Below, one piece after another: positions 24,231 through 32,697 of a stretch of DNA of 64,000 nt. The stretch spans positions 1,464,001-1,528,000 of the forward strand of contig NZ_CP085442.1 in assembly GCF_023824195.1 (NCBI RefSeq), read 5' to 3'. The notes beneath the pieces are model-generated. The model was not told where the DNA came from, ran no database searches, and saw only the letters and a program-made list of their open reading frames with translations. Made by a program: the position numbers and the translations under genes. The DNA is from Priestia megaterium (lineage in GTDB: Bacteria; Bacillota; Bacilli; Bacillales; Bacillaceae_H). How positions within the stretch are numbered: the stretch's first letter is position 1; every line of letters starts with the position of its first letter.

Positions 24231-25190
24231 ATGAAGAACAAAGTGCGCATTATCCCATTTCAAGTAGTTGAACAATTGAATCAATTTAATGAAGTCCCAG
24301 AAGGAGTGGCTCTAATTGGAGCAGAGGAAGTATGGAAGCAAACAACGGGGCGGGGAATAACCATAGCGGTTTTGGATACCGGCTGTGATATTACACATCC
24401 AGATTTGCAGGAACGAATTATTGGAGGAAGAAATTTTACACACGATGATCAGCAAAATCCAGATATTTTTCAAGATTATAATGGTCACGGTACTCACGTA
24501 GCAGGCACAATTGCAGCAGCGCATAATGGAACGGGTGTTGTAGGAGTGGCTCCTGAAGTGGGCTTGCTTATCCTAAAAGTACTTGATGGAAATGGTTCAG
24601 GTCAATACGAGTGGATTATTCAAGGTATTAACTACGCCATCGAGCAAAAAGTAGATATCATTTCGATGTCGCTTGGAGGTCCGGCAGATGTGCCTGGGCT
24701 ACATGAAGCGATTCAAGATGCTGTTGATCAGAATATTTTAGTTGTCTGCGCAGCGGGAAATGAAGGAGATGGAGAAGGCTCCACAGATGAGTTTGCGTAC
24801 CCAGGCTCATATAATGAAGTGATTAGCGTAGGAGCTGTTGATTTAGAGAAACGATCTTCGGTATTTTCCAACTCAAACAACGAAGTAGATGTAGTGGCTC
24901 CGGGAGAGAAGATCGTATCAACTTACTTGAATGGAAAGTATGCCGCACTGAGCGGAACCTCTATGGCAACACCTCACGTAGCAGGGGCCTTAGCATTGAT
25001 AAAAGTTCTTTCAAATGAAACGTTTGGAAGAGAACTTACAGAACCAGAGCTTTATGCACAGTTAATCAGAAGAACACTTCCATTAAATGAATCACCAAGA
25101 GAAGTAGGAAACGGATTTGTGCACTTGACTGTTGTTGAAAAGCTGTTGCGTGAAATTCAACGTCAAATGACTTCAGAGGTGATCGGATGA
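24231..25190 (+). CDS. isp: Intracellular subtilisin-like serine protease
   Basis: 319 residues. It lacks a secretory signal and carries the short intracellular-subtilisin propeptide with an IIPF variant of the LIPY motif (KVRIIPFQVVEQ). The catalytic triad is complete: Asp in VLDTGCD near residue 49, His in NGHGTHVAGT near 86, Ser in GTSMATPHVAG near 248. It aligns with what I know of B. subtilis IspA over the whole length. Isp proteases degrade cytoplasmic proteins in stationary phase and sporulation. The ATG at 24231 has AGGGGGAA upstream. The stop overlaps the next gene's start by 4 nt. Confidence 0.95.
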   Translation: MKNKVRIIPFQVVEQLNQFNEVPEGVALIGAEEVWKQTTGRGITIAVLDTGCDITHPDLQERIIGGRNFTHDDQQNPDIFQDYNGHGTHVAGTIAAAHNGTGVVGVAPEVGLLILKVLDGNGSGQYEWIIQGINYAIEQKVDIISMSLGGPADVPGLHEAIQDAVDQNILVVCAAGNEGDGEGSTDEFAYPGSYNEVISVGAVDLEKRSSVFSNSNNEVDVVAPGEKIVSTYLNGKYAALSGTSMATPHVAGALALIKVLSNETFGRELTEPELYAQLIRRTLPLNESPREVGNGFVHLTVVEKLLREIQRQMTSEVIG

Positions 25191-25990
25191 GAAGCAGTTT
25201 AGATATGGTAATGATGGAAAAGCAGCAGGCAAAAGCTCTTTATCACGAATACGTAAACAATCGAAGTTATTATGATGAAAAGACGGATGAAGAAAATAAA
25301 AATCTTTATTATCAAGATACGCTCTTTGAAAGAGAAGCCATGCAAACTTTGTTAACGGAAACGCATCAGCATTTGCTAAGTTATTCGCCGCATAAATATG
25401 TATATCCATGGGTGGATCTACAGGAGAATGGGGAGCTGAAAAGTCTATACTCAGGGAAAGGTATGGATCCGTTAGAAACTATACAGCAAGATATTGATCA
25501 GCTTCAGTCCCTTAGTAACTCATCTCTTTCAAGCAATGATATACTGCTAAACTGTGAGCACGTTGTCCCACAATCTTGGTTTGGAAAACAAGAGCCTATG
25601 AGAGGCGATTTGCATCATTTATTTGCGTGTGAACCTTCTTGTAACAGTCGAAGAGGTAATTCTTCTTATATTGACTTCCCGGATTATACGCCGGAAGTAA
25701 AGCAATCAGATGTGAAAGAAGGGTGCGGCAAAGCAGAAAAAGGTAAGTTTGAACCCGAATATGGAAAAGGAATTGTGGCTCGATCAACTCTTTATTTTTT
25801 AATTCGCTATCATAATAAAATTGACTCTTCGCGAGTAGATCTTCCTCTTTTACTAAAATGGCATGAAGAATTTACTGTTTCACTTTATGAAAAACATCGC
25901 AATGCAGCAATCTTTGAGTTGCAAGGCAACCGAAATCCTTTTATCGATTTTCCTGATAAAGCAGGTGCGTTAATGAGTTCTGCTTTCTAA
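25187..25990 (+). CDS. Endonuclease I family nuclease, apparently cytoplasmic
   Basis: 267 residues. The beta-beta-alpha metal nuclease core of endonuclease I is present: LLNCEHVVPQSWFG with the catalytic His, then MRGDLHHLFACEPSCNSRRGN with the DLHHL and N-x-x-R-x-N elements. Relatives are EndA of E. coli and B. subtilis YurI (Bsn), usually secreted. This protein has no signal peptide at MRSSLDMVMMEKQQ. The ATG overlaps the protease stop (ATGA), so translation is coupled and both proteins should accumulate together inside the cell. It ends in a terminator shared with the convergent marR gene. Confidence 0.88.
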   Translation: MRSSLDMVMMEKQQAKALYHEYVNNRSYYDEKTDEENKNLYYQDTLFEREAMQTLLTETHQHLLSYSPHKYVYPWVDLQENGELKSLYSGKGMDPLETIQQDIDQLQSLSNSSLSSNDILLNCEHVVPQSWFGKQEPMRGDLHHLFACEPSCNSRRGNSSYIDFPDYTPEVKQSDVKEGCGKAEKGKFEPEYGKGIVARSTLYFLIRYHNKIDSSRVDLPLLLKWHEEFTVSLYEKHRNAAIFELQGNRNPFIDFPDKAGALMSSAF

Positions 25991-25996
25991 AATAGC

Positions 25997-26032
25997 AAAG
26001 AGCTCCGCTTCAATTCGAAGCGGAGCTCTTTT
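25997..26032. terminator. Bidirectional Rho-independent terminator
   Basis: AAAGAGCTCCGCTTC (25997-26011) and GAAGCGGAGCTCTTT (26017-26031) form a perfect 15-bp stem, loop AATTC. Confidence 0.9.
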
Positions 26033-26039
26033 GGATAAT

Positions 26040-26501
26040 CTAATATGAAAATCCATATTTATCACTTAAAAGGGCATCCATTTTATTTAATAAGCGAAAA
26101 TATTCTTCTTGTTCTTCTACAGTTAGAGCTGCTAGCATATCTTTTAAAAATCCATTTCGCTTCTCTGTAATCATTGAAACAAGTTTCTTTGATTCATCGG
26201 TCAATGAAACCCACACGACTCTCCGGTCTTTTTCGTCTCGCACGCGCTGAATGAGAGATTCTTCTTCCAATTGGTTTAATAAGCTAGTTGTAGCGCCCGA
26301 GGTTAAGTGAAGTTTATTTGAAATATCTGCTACCATATACTTTGTGCCGCTGGCAATGTAGTTTAAGATATAAAATTTAGTGGGTGTTAAGTGATAAGGC
26401 TGTGTTTTTAATGTTTCTTCGACTAAATGTCGCATATATTGAAAAAAAGATGTGTTAATTTGATAAAGGTGTTCAATTTTTGACTCTAAATTGTTATCCA
26501 T
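26040..26501 (-). CDS. MarR family regulator, divergent from efflux genes
   Basis: 153 residues from the ATG at 26501 (MDNNLESKIEH). AAGGAG lies 12 nt upstream, and longer starts add a poor, hydrophobic N-terminus. The winged helix-turn-helix is clear: LTPTKFYILNYIASG, MVADISNKLHLTSGATTSLLNQLEEESLIQRV, and the wing RDEKDRRVVWVSLT. It lies next to and divergent from an EmrA/EmrB-type pump, so it most likely represses that pump and itself by binding repeats in the shared 279-bp region. The inducing ligand is unknown. Confidence 0.88.
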   Translation of the reverse strand: MDNNLESKIEHLYQINTSFFQYMRHLVEETLKTQPYHLTPTKFYILNYIASGTKYMVADISNKLHLTSGATTSLLNQLEEESLIQRVRDEKDRRVVWVSLTDESKKLVSMITEKRNGFLKDMLAALTVEEQEEYFRLLNKMDALLSDKYGFSY

Positions 26502-26617
26502 GCTAGCTTCCATCTCCTTGTACACTACGGACATATATAAACTAACTCTAAAATAAAATGAAACAATTGTAAAGGATGGCAATGATTATCTTTAACCACC
26601 ATTATTATTTTTAAATT

Positions 26618-26731
26618 AATATCTTTACGAAAAAATATCTTTATGATAAAGTTATTTAGGTAGTTAACCAAATAGATGATTATAAAGAAACATATCTCAT
26701 AATAGATGGAGATAATATCTTTATGAAAAAG
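26618..26731. promoter_or_regulatory. Repeated operator-like sites in the marR/emrA intergenic region
   Basis: AATATCTTTACGAAAAA (26618), AATATCTTTATGATAAAG (26634) and AATATCTTTATGAAAAAG (26714) are near-identical. Spacings of 16 and 80 nt (five times 16) keep them in phase, and a partial copy lies near 26585. The middle copy contains the palindrome CTTTA-TGA-TAAAG. Confidence 0.6.
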
Positions 26732-26780
26732 CTATATCGAAAAGTAATTTTATTAGTGAATTATTAAGGAGGAGTAATGA

Positions 26781-27419
26781 ATGTCTAGAAGTCGCTTAAT
26801 GGTAACAAATTTTATTGGAATCATCGTTATTTTAGCTTTATTAATTGGAGGAGGATATTATTACGTTCAAAAATCGAACTATATTACAACGGATAACGCT
26901 AAAGTATCCGGAGATGTATACAATGTAGTTGCACCTGCAGCAGGTAAAGTAGCAAGCTGGACAGTAGAAGAAGGAAATGATGTATCAAAAGATGCTGAAA
27001 TTGCTAAAATTCAAGCTGAAAAAGGGTCTGTAGCTGCTATAGTACCAGCAGATGGAAAAATTATTCAAACAAACGTAAAAGAAAATCAAATGGTTCAAGC
27101 TGGACAGCAAATTGCAACGGAAGTAGATATGAAAGACCTATTTATCGTAGCAAATATTAAAGAAGATCAGCTTAAGGATATTAAAGAAGGCGACGATGTA
27201 GATGTAACGGTAGACGGAGACAGCAGTGCAAAAATCGACGGCAAAGTCGAAGAAATTGGATATGCAACCAATTCACTTTCATCTTTAACATCGAACTCAA
27301 GCTCAGATGGAAACTACACAAAAGTGTCTCAAACGGTTCCTGTGAAAATTTCTATTTCTAATTATTCAGAGCATGTACTGCCAGGTATGAACGCCGAAGT
27401 AAAAATTTCGAAAGACTAA
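26781..27419 (+). CDS. emrA: HlyD/EmrA family membrane-fusion adaptor
   Basis: 212 residues. A single N-terminal helix (FIGIIVILALLIGGGYYY) is followed by a split biotinyl-lipoyl domain (ITTDNAKVSGDVYNVVAPAAGKVASWTVEEGNDV and VAAIVPADGKIIQTNVKENQMV) and a beta-barrel ending in VLPGMNAEVKI. The coiled hairpin of Gram-negative EmrA is missing, as expected in Gram-positive forms. The protein anchors outside the membrane and partners the MFS pump encoded 33 bp downstream. The ATG at 26781 has AAGGAGGAG upstream. Confidence 0.92.
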   Translation: MSRSRLMVTNFIGIIVILALLIGGGYYYVQKSNYITTDNAKVSGDVYNVVAPAAGKVASWTVEEGNDVSKDAEIAKIQAEKGSVAAIVPADGKIIQTNVKENQMVQAGQQIATEVDMKDLFIVANIKEDQLKDIKEGDDVDVTVDGDSSAKIDGKVEEIGYATNSLSSLTSNSSSDGNYTKVSQTVPVKISISNYSEHVLPGMNAEVKISKD

Positions 27420-27452
27420 TTCTTACTACAACAGTTCAAGAAGGGAGGAAAT

Positions 27453-29078
27453 ATGATGACAGCCAGTATAGAAAACACAAGTGATGGATCCATCAAAAAG
27501 CATATTCCGCTATTGATTGTTTTAATGCTTGGTTTGTTTCTTGCGATATTAAACCAAACGTTACTAAACGTAGCCATCCCGCATTTGATTACTGAGTTTG
27601 GCGTAACGGCAAATACAGCTCAGTGGTTGTTAACTGGATATATGCTTGTTAACGGGGCGTTAATTCCGCTTTCAGCTTTTTTAATTGAACGATTTGGTGT
27701 GCGTCGCTTGTTCTTATTTGCAATGTTTTGTTTTACAGTAGGGTCATTGATTTGCGGAATTGCACCTACATTTTCGATTATGCTTACCGGCCGTTTAATT
27801 CAAGCTATTGGCGGAGGTGTCTTATCGCCTCTTGTTATGACCATTATTGTGTTTATTTTCCCTCCTCATATGCGAGGAAAAGGGATGGGGATTTTTGGTT
27901 TAGCCATGATGTTCGCACCGGCTATTGGACCAACGTTATCTGGATGGGTTATTCAAAACTATGATTGGCACATCCTTTTTAACGGTATGGTGCCATTAGG
28001 TGCCATTGTATTAATTATTGCTTTCTTTCAATTAAAAGACATTCAGCCTCCAAAGGATGTAAAAGTTCACATGCCTTCTGTTGTGACATCACTTGCAGGT
28101 ATGGGATTATTGCTTTACGGATTCAGTGAAGCTGGAAATGACGGCTGGACGGATTCAGTTGTTCTTTCTACAATCATTGGCGGGGCAGTTCTTTTAATTA
28201 TATTTGTTCTTCAACAAATTAAATCTGAAAAGCCGCTATTGGATATGCGTGTGTTTAAATATAATATTTTTTCACTATCAAATATTATTAGTATTGCGAT
28301 TACAATTAGTATGTACGCAGGTATGTTCTTGCTTCCAATTTACTTGCAAAATATCCGTGGATATTCTGCTTTTGATTCAGGACTGCTGTTGCTTCCTGGC
28401 GCACTTGTTATGCTGGTTATGTCGCCGATTTCAGGTGCATTGTTTGATAAAGTGGGACCTCGTCCGCTAGCAATCGTTGGTATGCTCATTACATCTATTT
28501 CAACGTTTGAATTTACGAAGCTGACGATGGATACACCGTTTAATCATATTTTAGCGATTTATATTATCCGCTCGTTTGGTATGTCACTTTTAATGATGCC
28601 AATTATGACAGCCGGTTTGAATCAGCTTCCGCAGCGGCTAAGCAGTCACGGAACGTCAATGTCTAATACGCTTCGTCAAGTAAGTGGTTCAATTGGTATT
28701 AGTTTAATGACGACCATTTTTACGAACCGTACAACGTATCACGTAAATGAAATCAGCAGTTCCATGAATACGTCTGATCCATTCTTTATGAATAGCTTTC
28801 ATTTATTTGTACAAAAAGTAGCTGCTACTTTGCATTTATCACAAGATCAAGCTCAGCAGCAAGCGCTGACGATTTTATCTGGAAAAATGACGCAGCAAGG
28901 TACGATTCAAGGTATTAACGATGCCTTTTATTGGGCAACAGCGATTTCTGTTATCGGTTTAATTTTAAGTTTCTTCCTTCGTGACGTACGTAAAGATAGA
29001 GTAGTCGAAGAAAAGAAATCAGAAGCTCAAGAGGAAGATATTCGTATGCTTCCAGCTCCAAAAAGTATAAATTCATAA
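27453..29078 (+). CDS. emrB: DHA2 family multidrug MFS pump (EmrB/QacA type)
   Basis: 541 residues, 14 predicted helices. Motifs of the DHA2 family are present: LNQTLLNVAIPHLITEFG in helix 1, LTGYMLVNGALIPLSAFL in helix 2, RFGVRRLFL in loop 2-3, and GRLIQAIGGGVLSPL in helix 4. The antiporter motif C in helix 5 reads GLAMMFAPAIGPTLSGW. It exports drugs or toxic organics with proton exchange. The operon with emrA and two MarR-type genes indicates an inducible efflux system. The ATG at 27453 has GGGAGG 4-5 nt upstream; the next ATG is an alternative. Confidence 0.92.
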   Translation: MMTASIENTSDGSIKKHIPLLIVLMLGLFLAILNQTLLNVAIPHLITEFGVTANTAQWLLTGYMLVNGALIPLSAFLIERFGVRRLFLFAMFCFTVGSLICGIAPTFSIMLTGRLIQAIGGGVLSPLVMTIIVFIFPPHMRGKGMGIFGLAMMFAPAIGPTLSGWVIQNYDWHILFNGMVPLGAIVLIIAFFQLKDIQPPKDVKVHMPSVVTSLAGMGLLLYGFSEAGNDGWTDSVVLSTIIGGAVLLIIFVLQQIKSEKPLLDMRVFKYNIFSLSNIISIAITISMYAGMFLLPIYLQNIRGYSAFDSGLLLLPGALVMLVMSPISGALFDKVGPRPLAIVGMLITSISTFEFTKLTMDTPFNHILAIYIIRSFGMSLLMMPIMTAGLNQLPQRLSSHGTSMSNTLRQVSGSIGISLMTTIFTNRTTYHVNEISSSMNTSDPFFMNSFHLFVQKVAATLHLSQDQAQQQALTILSGKMTQQGTIQGINDAFYWATAISVIGLILSFFLRDVRKDRVVEEKKSEAQEEDIRMLPAPKSINS

Positions 29079-29140
29079 GGAGCTATAGAAATCTAAAGTT
29101 CATCATAAAACATGTTGGAGAGAAAGGGGAAGTGAGGTGG

Positions 29141-29569
29141 ATGGATCCATTGATATTTGGTGAAGAAATTCAAAGAATTTCAATATCTTTAAACAAAAAA
29201 GTAATGACAAATGTAAAAAGCCTTTTACAGCATTACGGAATTACCCCTTTTCAATATCATATTTTACTGATTGTTGAACGTGCACGTACAATGCCTGTCA
29301 CCAAAGTGGCAGACGAAATGAAGGCGAGCCCAAGCGTTATCACAGCATCGATTACACGTTTGTATGAACTGAACCTTGTGGAGCGCTACCATTCAAAAAG
29401 AGATCGGCGTAAAGTTATGATCGAGCTTACAAACAAAGGGAAACAAGTGATTCAAGCTGCTGAGAAAGACATGCAGCAAGGGGTTGAAAAACTGTTTGCT
29501 TGCTATAAAGAAGAAGAACAGCAGCAATTTCTCACGCTCTGTCGGCAGCTAGATGAACATGTGACTTGA
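29141..29569 (+). CDS. Second MarR family regulator at the end of the efflux operon
   Basis: 142 residues from the ATG at 29141 (a GTG at 29132 is in frame). Winged helix features: YGITPFQYHILLIVERA, TKVADEMKASPSVITASITRLYELNLVERYHSKRDRRKVMIELT. It is transcribed with emrAB, 62 bp after emrB. It is clearly distinct from the MarR protein encoded at 26040. Two MarR proteins flanking one pump suggest either dual control of the pump or a second target elsewhere. Confidence 0.87.
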   Translation: MDPLIFGEEIQRISISLNKKVMTNVKSLLQHYGITPFQYHILLIVERARTMPVTKVADEMKASPSVITASITRLYELNLVERYHSKRDRRKVMIELTNKGKQVIQAAEKDMQQGVEKLFACYKEEEQQQFLTLCRQLDEHVT

Positions 29570-29614
29570 ACTTGAGTAGAAAAAAGTATATTGAGTTAAG
29601 CGGAGTGAGTGTAA

Positions 29615-29812
29615 ATGAATAAAGAAACGGTAAAAAACATTCGGAAAAACTACAATATGAATCAGCGAAACTTCGCTCAAGCAGTGAACTGCAGTTTTTC
29701 TTTAATCGCACTGGTTGAAGTGGGGAAGCGAAGAGTAACAAAAAACTTGGAAGACAAAATTAAGCAAGCATTTCAATTGAATGATCATGATTTAAAAACA
29801 CTGCAAGGGTAA
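29615..29812 (+). CDS. Small Xre-type helix-turn-helix protein
   Basis: 65 residues made almost wholly of a Cro/C1-type helix-turn-helix: VKNIRKNYNMNQRNFAQAVNCSFSLIALVEVGKRRVTKNLEDKIKQAF. The Gln in MNQRNFAQ and the SLIALVEVGKRR recognition region fit the Xre family. The ATG at 29615 has GGAGTGA upstream. It lies 45 bp after the marR gene in the same direction and may be its operon partner. Target unknown. Confidence 0.8.
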   Translation: MNKETVKNIRKNYNMNQRNFAQAVNCSFSLIALVEVGKRRVTKNLEDKIKQAFQLNDHDLKTLQG

Positions 29813-29815
29813 TAC

Positions 29816-29850
29816 AAAAAGTAGGTGTGAAACGAGCGCACCTACTTTTT
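29816..29850. terminator. Bidirectional Rho-independent terminator
   Basis: AAAAAGTAGGTG (29816-29827) pairs with CACCTACTTTTT (29839-29850). The stop codon of the minus-strand YtzI-like gene (29842-29844) lies inside it. Confidence 0.88.
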
Positions 29851-29976
29851 CTCGTCTTGTTTTTTTGTAAGCGGATCTACCGTATGTTTGTAATCATAAG
29901 CTTTCGAAGTGGTAACTACGCACAGCAGTAAAATAACAAATACAATGATAATAGAGAGCGTAATAATGATGATCAT
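29842..29976 (-). CDS. ytzI: YtzI-like small membrane protein (44 aa)
   Basis: A minus-strand ATG (29976-29974) with GAAAGGA upstream opens a 44-residue frame: MIIIITLSIIIVFVILLL, then CVVTTSKAYDYKHTVDPLT and a charged end KKQDEKK. One membrane helix plus the YxYKHTVDPL-type motif matches what I recall of the YtzI family of short Bacillus proteins. Its function is unknown. The last codons run into the shared terminator. It was recovered by reading the strand directly because it is so short. Confidence 0.7.
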   Translation of the reverse strand: MIIIITLSIIIVFVILLLCVVTTSKAYDYKHTVDPLTKKQDEKK

Positions 29977-30104
29977 ATAAAACGTCCTTTCTTTTTCTTA
30001 TTACGTATGCTTTCGGTCTTATTGGTAAAATTCCTTCTTTCTCCACATAGTGCAGAAACGACAAACGCATACTAGTAACAGTCTAGAATAAAGGAGTGTT
30101 CATA

Positions 30105-30272
30105 ATGAATGAAAAAGAGTTGAAAAAACAATTAAAAAAGGTAGCGGATTATCCTGCATCTAAAGCAGATGGAGTAGATGAAGAGTTTTCTCGTGAATTA
30201 GCAGACCAAAACGATTTAGAAGCACAGGATAGAGCGAACGCTGCAGATGAAAGACAAAAAAAGCAAAACTGA
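30105..30272 (+). CDS. yfhD: YfhD-like small acidic protein (55 aa)
   Basis: The ATG at 30105 has AAAGGAGTG upstream. The 55-residue product starts MNEKELKKQLKKVADYPAS and then has DGVDEEFSRELADQNDLEA and QDRANAADERQKKQN. The DGV-EE-S-ELAD-D-EAQ-RA-AAD-R-KKQ pattern resembles B. subtilis YfhD as I recall it. It is highly charged and probably disordered or helical, and soluble. Function unknown. The stop at 30272 lies at the left end of repeat copy 2. Confidence 0.7.
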   Translation: MNEKELKKQLKKVADYPASKADGVDEEFSRELADQNDLEAQDRANAADERQKKQN

Positions 30273-30601
30273 AGCTGAGATAAAAGTATTTTAGCCCAAG
30301 TGACAAACGAACCACTAATCGAAATGTTTGATTAGTGGTTCGTTATTTTTGTTATGGTGAACGTAGGTTTCATCTTAGTTCTTTCTAGCTGTCGATTGGA
30401 GGGCAAGGCGAAGACTCCTGCGGGAAAAGCGGAATAGGTGAGACCCCGCAGGAGCGTAAGCGACGAGGAGGCTCACCGGCCGCCCGCGGAAAGCGAAGTC
30501 TTGCACGGAAATCAACAGCGGTGTAACGAGCGGTTCAGCTCATGCATTCAATTGGTTTGTCTTTAGATTGGATTGATGTTGTTATTTCTCAGCCTCGTTT
30601 A
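30266..30601 (+). repeat. Dispersed structured repeat element, copy 2 (MITE-like)
   Basis: Left end AAGCTGAGATAAAAG (30272 on), right end TTATTTCTCAGCCTC, imperfect inverses. The hairpin ACGAACCACTAATC with GATTAGTGGTTCGT (about 30305-30344) is followed by a T-rich run. Core stems match copy 1: 30388-30397 with 30510-30519 (9 of 10 pairs), GCAAGGC 30403-30409 with GTCTTGC 30498-30504, and GGTGAG 30437-30442 with CTCACC 30472-30477, where copy 1 has GATGAG/CTCATC. It lies between convergent yfhD and the siderophore permease gene, abutting the permease stop at 30602. Confidence 0.85.
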
Positions 30602-31609
30602 TTATTTTTTCAAAAGCAAATAAACAAAGTAAGGAGCACCTATTATGGCGGCAATAATTCCTGCCGGTATACCGTTAGGATCGGCAATGTTATGTCCTAT
30701 TGTATCTGCAATCAGCAAAAGCCAGCCGCCAAGTAAAATGGCAACGGGAATAAAAAGCTGGTTTCTCGGTCCGACTAAGCCTTTGGCAATATGAGGAGCA
30801 AGAAGCCCAATAAAGGCCACACCGCCTGTAACTGAAACTGCGGCTGCCGCTAATGCAACCGCGGCTAGAAGCAATGTTATACGCTCTTTCTCCATAGCGA
30901 TACCGACTCCAATAGCTGCAGCTTCATTTAAGTTAAAAATGTTTAATGAATTTGCTTTGTACAATATAAAAGGAATCAAGACAAGAAGCCAAGGTAGAAG
31001 TGCCCATATAAAAGGCCAGTCTGACCCCCAAATGTTTCCTGCGATCCATTTAGCAATAAAATCAACTTTAGCACGATCAGCTGATGACATAATCACCACC
31101 ATCATTCCAGAAAGAGCCATCGAAAAACCTACGCCTGTTAAAATAAGCTTCACAGGCTGCAGCCCTTGGCTTTTACTATATGCACAAAGATAGATAAGAC
31201 CAGCAGTAAACAAGGCGCCGATGAACCCTACTAACGGAAGAGCATACACGAAAGAGCCAGCTTCAATTGGAAAAAATAAAAAGAATACGGCAATTGCGAC
31301 GCCTACTCCTGAATTAATTCCTATAATTCCAGGTTCTGCTAAATCATTGCGCGTAACACCTTGTAAGATAGCGCCTGATAAAGCTAGAGCCATTCCTGCT
31401 AAAAGAGTAATGATAATTCGCGGAAGTCGAATTGAAAAAAGAACGAACTCATCTGCAAAATTCCCTTTGCCAAAAAGAGTAGGAAACACTTTATTATAAG
31501 GAAGGGATGCATCACCAAGCCCCATTCCTATCACAATCGTTCCAAGAATCAAAAAAGTGAGCAGCATCATAATTATTCGTTGTTTTCTAATAAGCGCTGG
31601 GTGAATCAT
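30602..31609 (-). CDS. yfhA: FecCD-type siderophore ABC permease
   Basis: 335 residues, about 9-10 helices. FecCD features: GDASLPYNKVFPTLFG, IRLPRIIITLLAGMALALSGAILQGVTRNDLAEPGIIGINSGVGVAIA, and the ATPase-contacting region near VGIAMEKERITLLL, followed by GGVAFIGLLAPHIAKGLVG. It forms the heterodimeric channel with the next permease. Its start overlaps that gene's stop by 4 nt. The order ATPase, binding protein, permease, permease matches the yusV / yfiY-yfiZ-yfhA system of B. subtilis for schizokinen and arthrobactin. B. megaterium is known to make schizokinen. Confidence 0.92.
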   Translation of the reverse strand: MIHPALIRKQRIIMMLLTFLILGTIVIGMGLGDASLPYNKVFPTLFGKGNFADEFVLFSIRLPRIIITLLAGMALALSGAILQGVTRNDLAEPGIIGINSGVGVAIAVFFLFFPIEAGSFVYALPLVGFIGALFTAGLIYLCAYSKSQGLQPVKLILTGVGFSMALSGMMVVIMSSADRAKVDFIAKWIAGNIWGSDWPFIWALLPWLLVLIPFILYKANSLNIFNLNEAAAIGVGIAMEKERITLLLAAVALAAAAVSVTGGVAFIGLLAPHIAKGLVGPRNQLFIPVAILLGGWLLLIADTIGHNIADPNGIPAGIIAAIIGAPYFVYLLLKK

Positions 31610-32616
31610 GAGAATGCTTTTCCTCCTTTACGAACAATGACTAAAAAGAAAGGTAAACCAATCATCGATACAACTGCTGCTATTGGTGTTTCATAAGGAG
31701 CACTTACGGTTCGGGCCAACGTATCAGCGAGCAGCATAAACGCTGCGCCAGTGATAGCGGACATAGGGATAATATAACGATAGTCGGTTCCTATGATTCC
31801 TCGTACAATATGAGGAATCATCAAACCGATAAACACCATGTTTCCGACTAGCGCGACAGAAGCGCCGGCAAGAAGAATCATGACAACAAATAAAATGGTT
31901 TTGACTTTTGCAGTTTGCTGACCTAACCCCACAGCGACTTCTTCATTTAAGCTTAAAATAGTAAGCTGCCGAGAAAGCAGAAGGGCAATGAATATACCTC
32001 CGACAATAAAAGGAACAATGATTTGAAGCTGTTCCCATGAAGTGCCTACCATTCCGCCAGCAGTCCACATCGATACATCTTTTGAAATTTTAAAATAAAT
32101 ACCGACGCCTTCTCCAATCGCATAAAGAAATGCTGAAACGGCAGCCCCGGCTAGTACAATTCGAAGCGGAGAAAAACCGCCTCTTTTTATAGCAGCAATT
32201 CCAAACACCAAAATTGCGCCAACCGCAGCTCCGATAAAGCAAGCAATCGTAATACCTAAATAATTTACAGAAGGGATAAAGGCAATTGTTACAGCTAAAG
32301 CTGCATTTGCGCCAGAAGTTAAGCCTAAAAGTCCTGGATCTGCAAGAGGATTTCTTGTCATACCTTGCATAATCGCCCCTGATACTGATAAAGCAGCGCC
32401 AACAAAAACAGCGGCGATTTCACGAGGTAAACGAATATCTCGGATGATCGAAATCTGTTCGTTTACACTGCTTGATGAAAGTGCTAGCCACACATCTTTT
32501 ATAGCTATATCAGCAGCCCCAAAAACCATTGAAGAAACAAACATTATGATGAATACGAGCAGCATACCTATTAATTTATATAAAAAAGGAATGAAACGCT
32601 GATTGTCTTTTTTCAT
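31606..32616 (-). CDS. yfiZ: FecCD-type siderophore ABC permease
   Basis: 336 residues with the second FecCD domain of the importer. Signature stretches: IRLPREIAAVFVGAALSVSGAIMQGMTRNPLADPGLLGLTSGANAALA and VGNMVFIGLMIPHIVRGIIGTDYR. About ten membrane helices. It pairs with the permease encoded downstream (4-nt overlap). An inter-gene hairpin at 32662 separates it from the binding-protein gene, which probably lets binding protein be made in excess, as in many ABC importers. Confidence 0.92.
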   Translation of the reverse strand: MKKDNQRFIPFLYKLIGMLLVFIIMFVSSMVFGAADIAIKDVWLALSSSSVNEQISIIRDIRLPREIAAVFVGAALSVSGAIMQGMTRNPLADPGLLGLTSGANAALAVTIAFIPSVNYLGITIACFIGAAVGAILVFGIAAIKRGGFSPLRIVLAGAAVSAFLYAIGEGVGIYFKISKDVSMWTAGGMVGTSWEQLQIIVPFIVGGIFIALLLSRQLTILSLNEEVAVGLGQQTAKVKTILFVVMILLAGASVALVGNMVFIGLMIPHIVRGIIGTDYRYIIPMSAITGAAFMLLADTLARTVSAPYETPIAAVVSMIGLPFFLVIVRKGGKAFS

Positions 32617-32661
32617 AAAACACCCATCTTTTCATGTAAGAATAAATTTAGTAAAACAAAG

Positions 32662-32691
32662 CAAGAGGAATTCTAAAAAGAATTCCTCTTG
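32662..32691 (-). terminator. Intra-operon hairpin / attenuating terminator
   Basis: CAAGAGGAATTCT and AGAATTCCTCTTG form a perfect 13-bp stem with a 4-nt loop. On the minus strand it follows the binding-protein stop and is followed by CTTTGTTTT. It likely lets only part of transcription continue into the permeases. Confidence 0.75.
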
Positions 32692-32697
32692 AATGAA

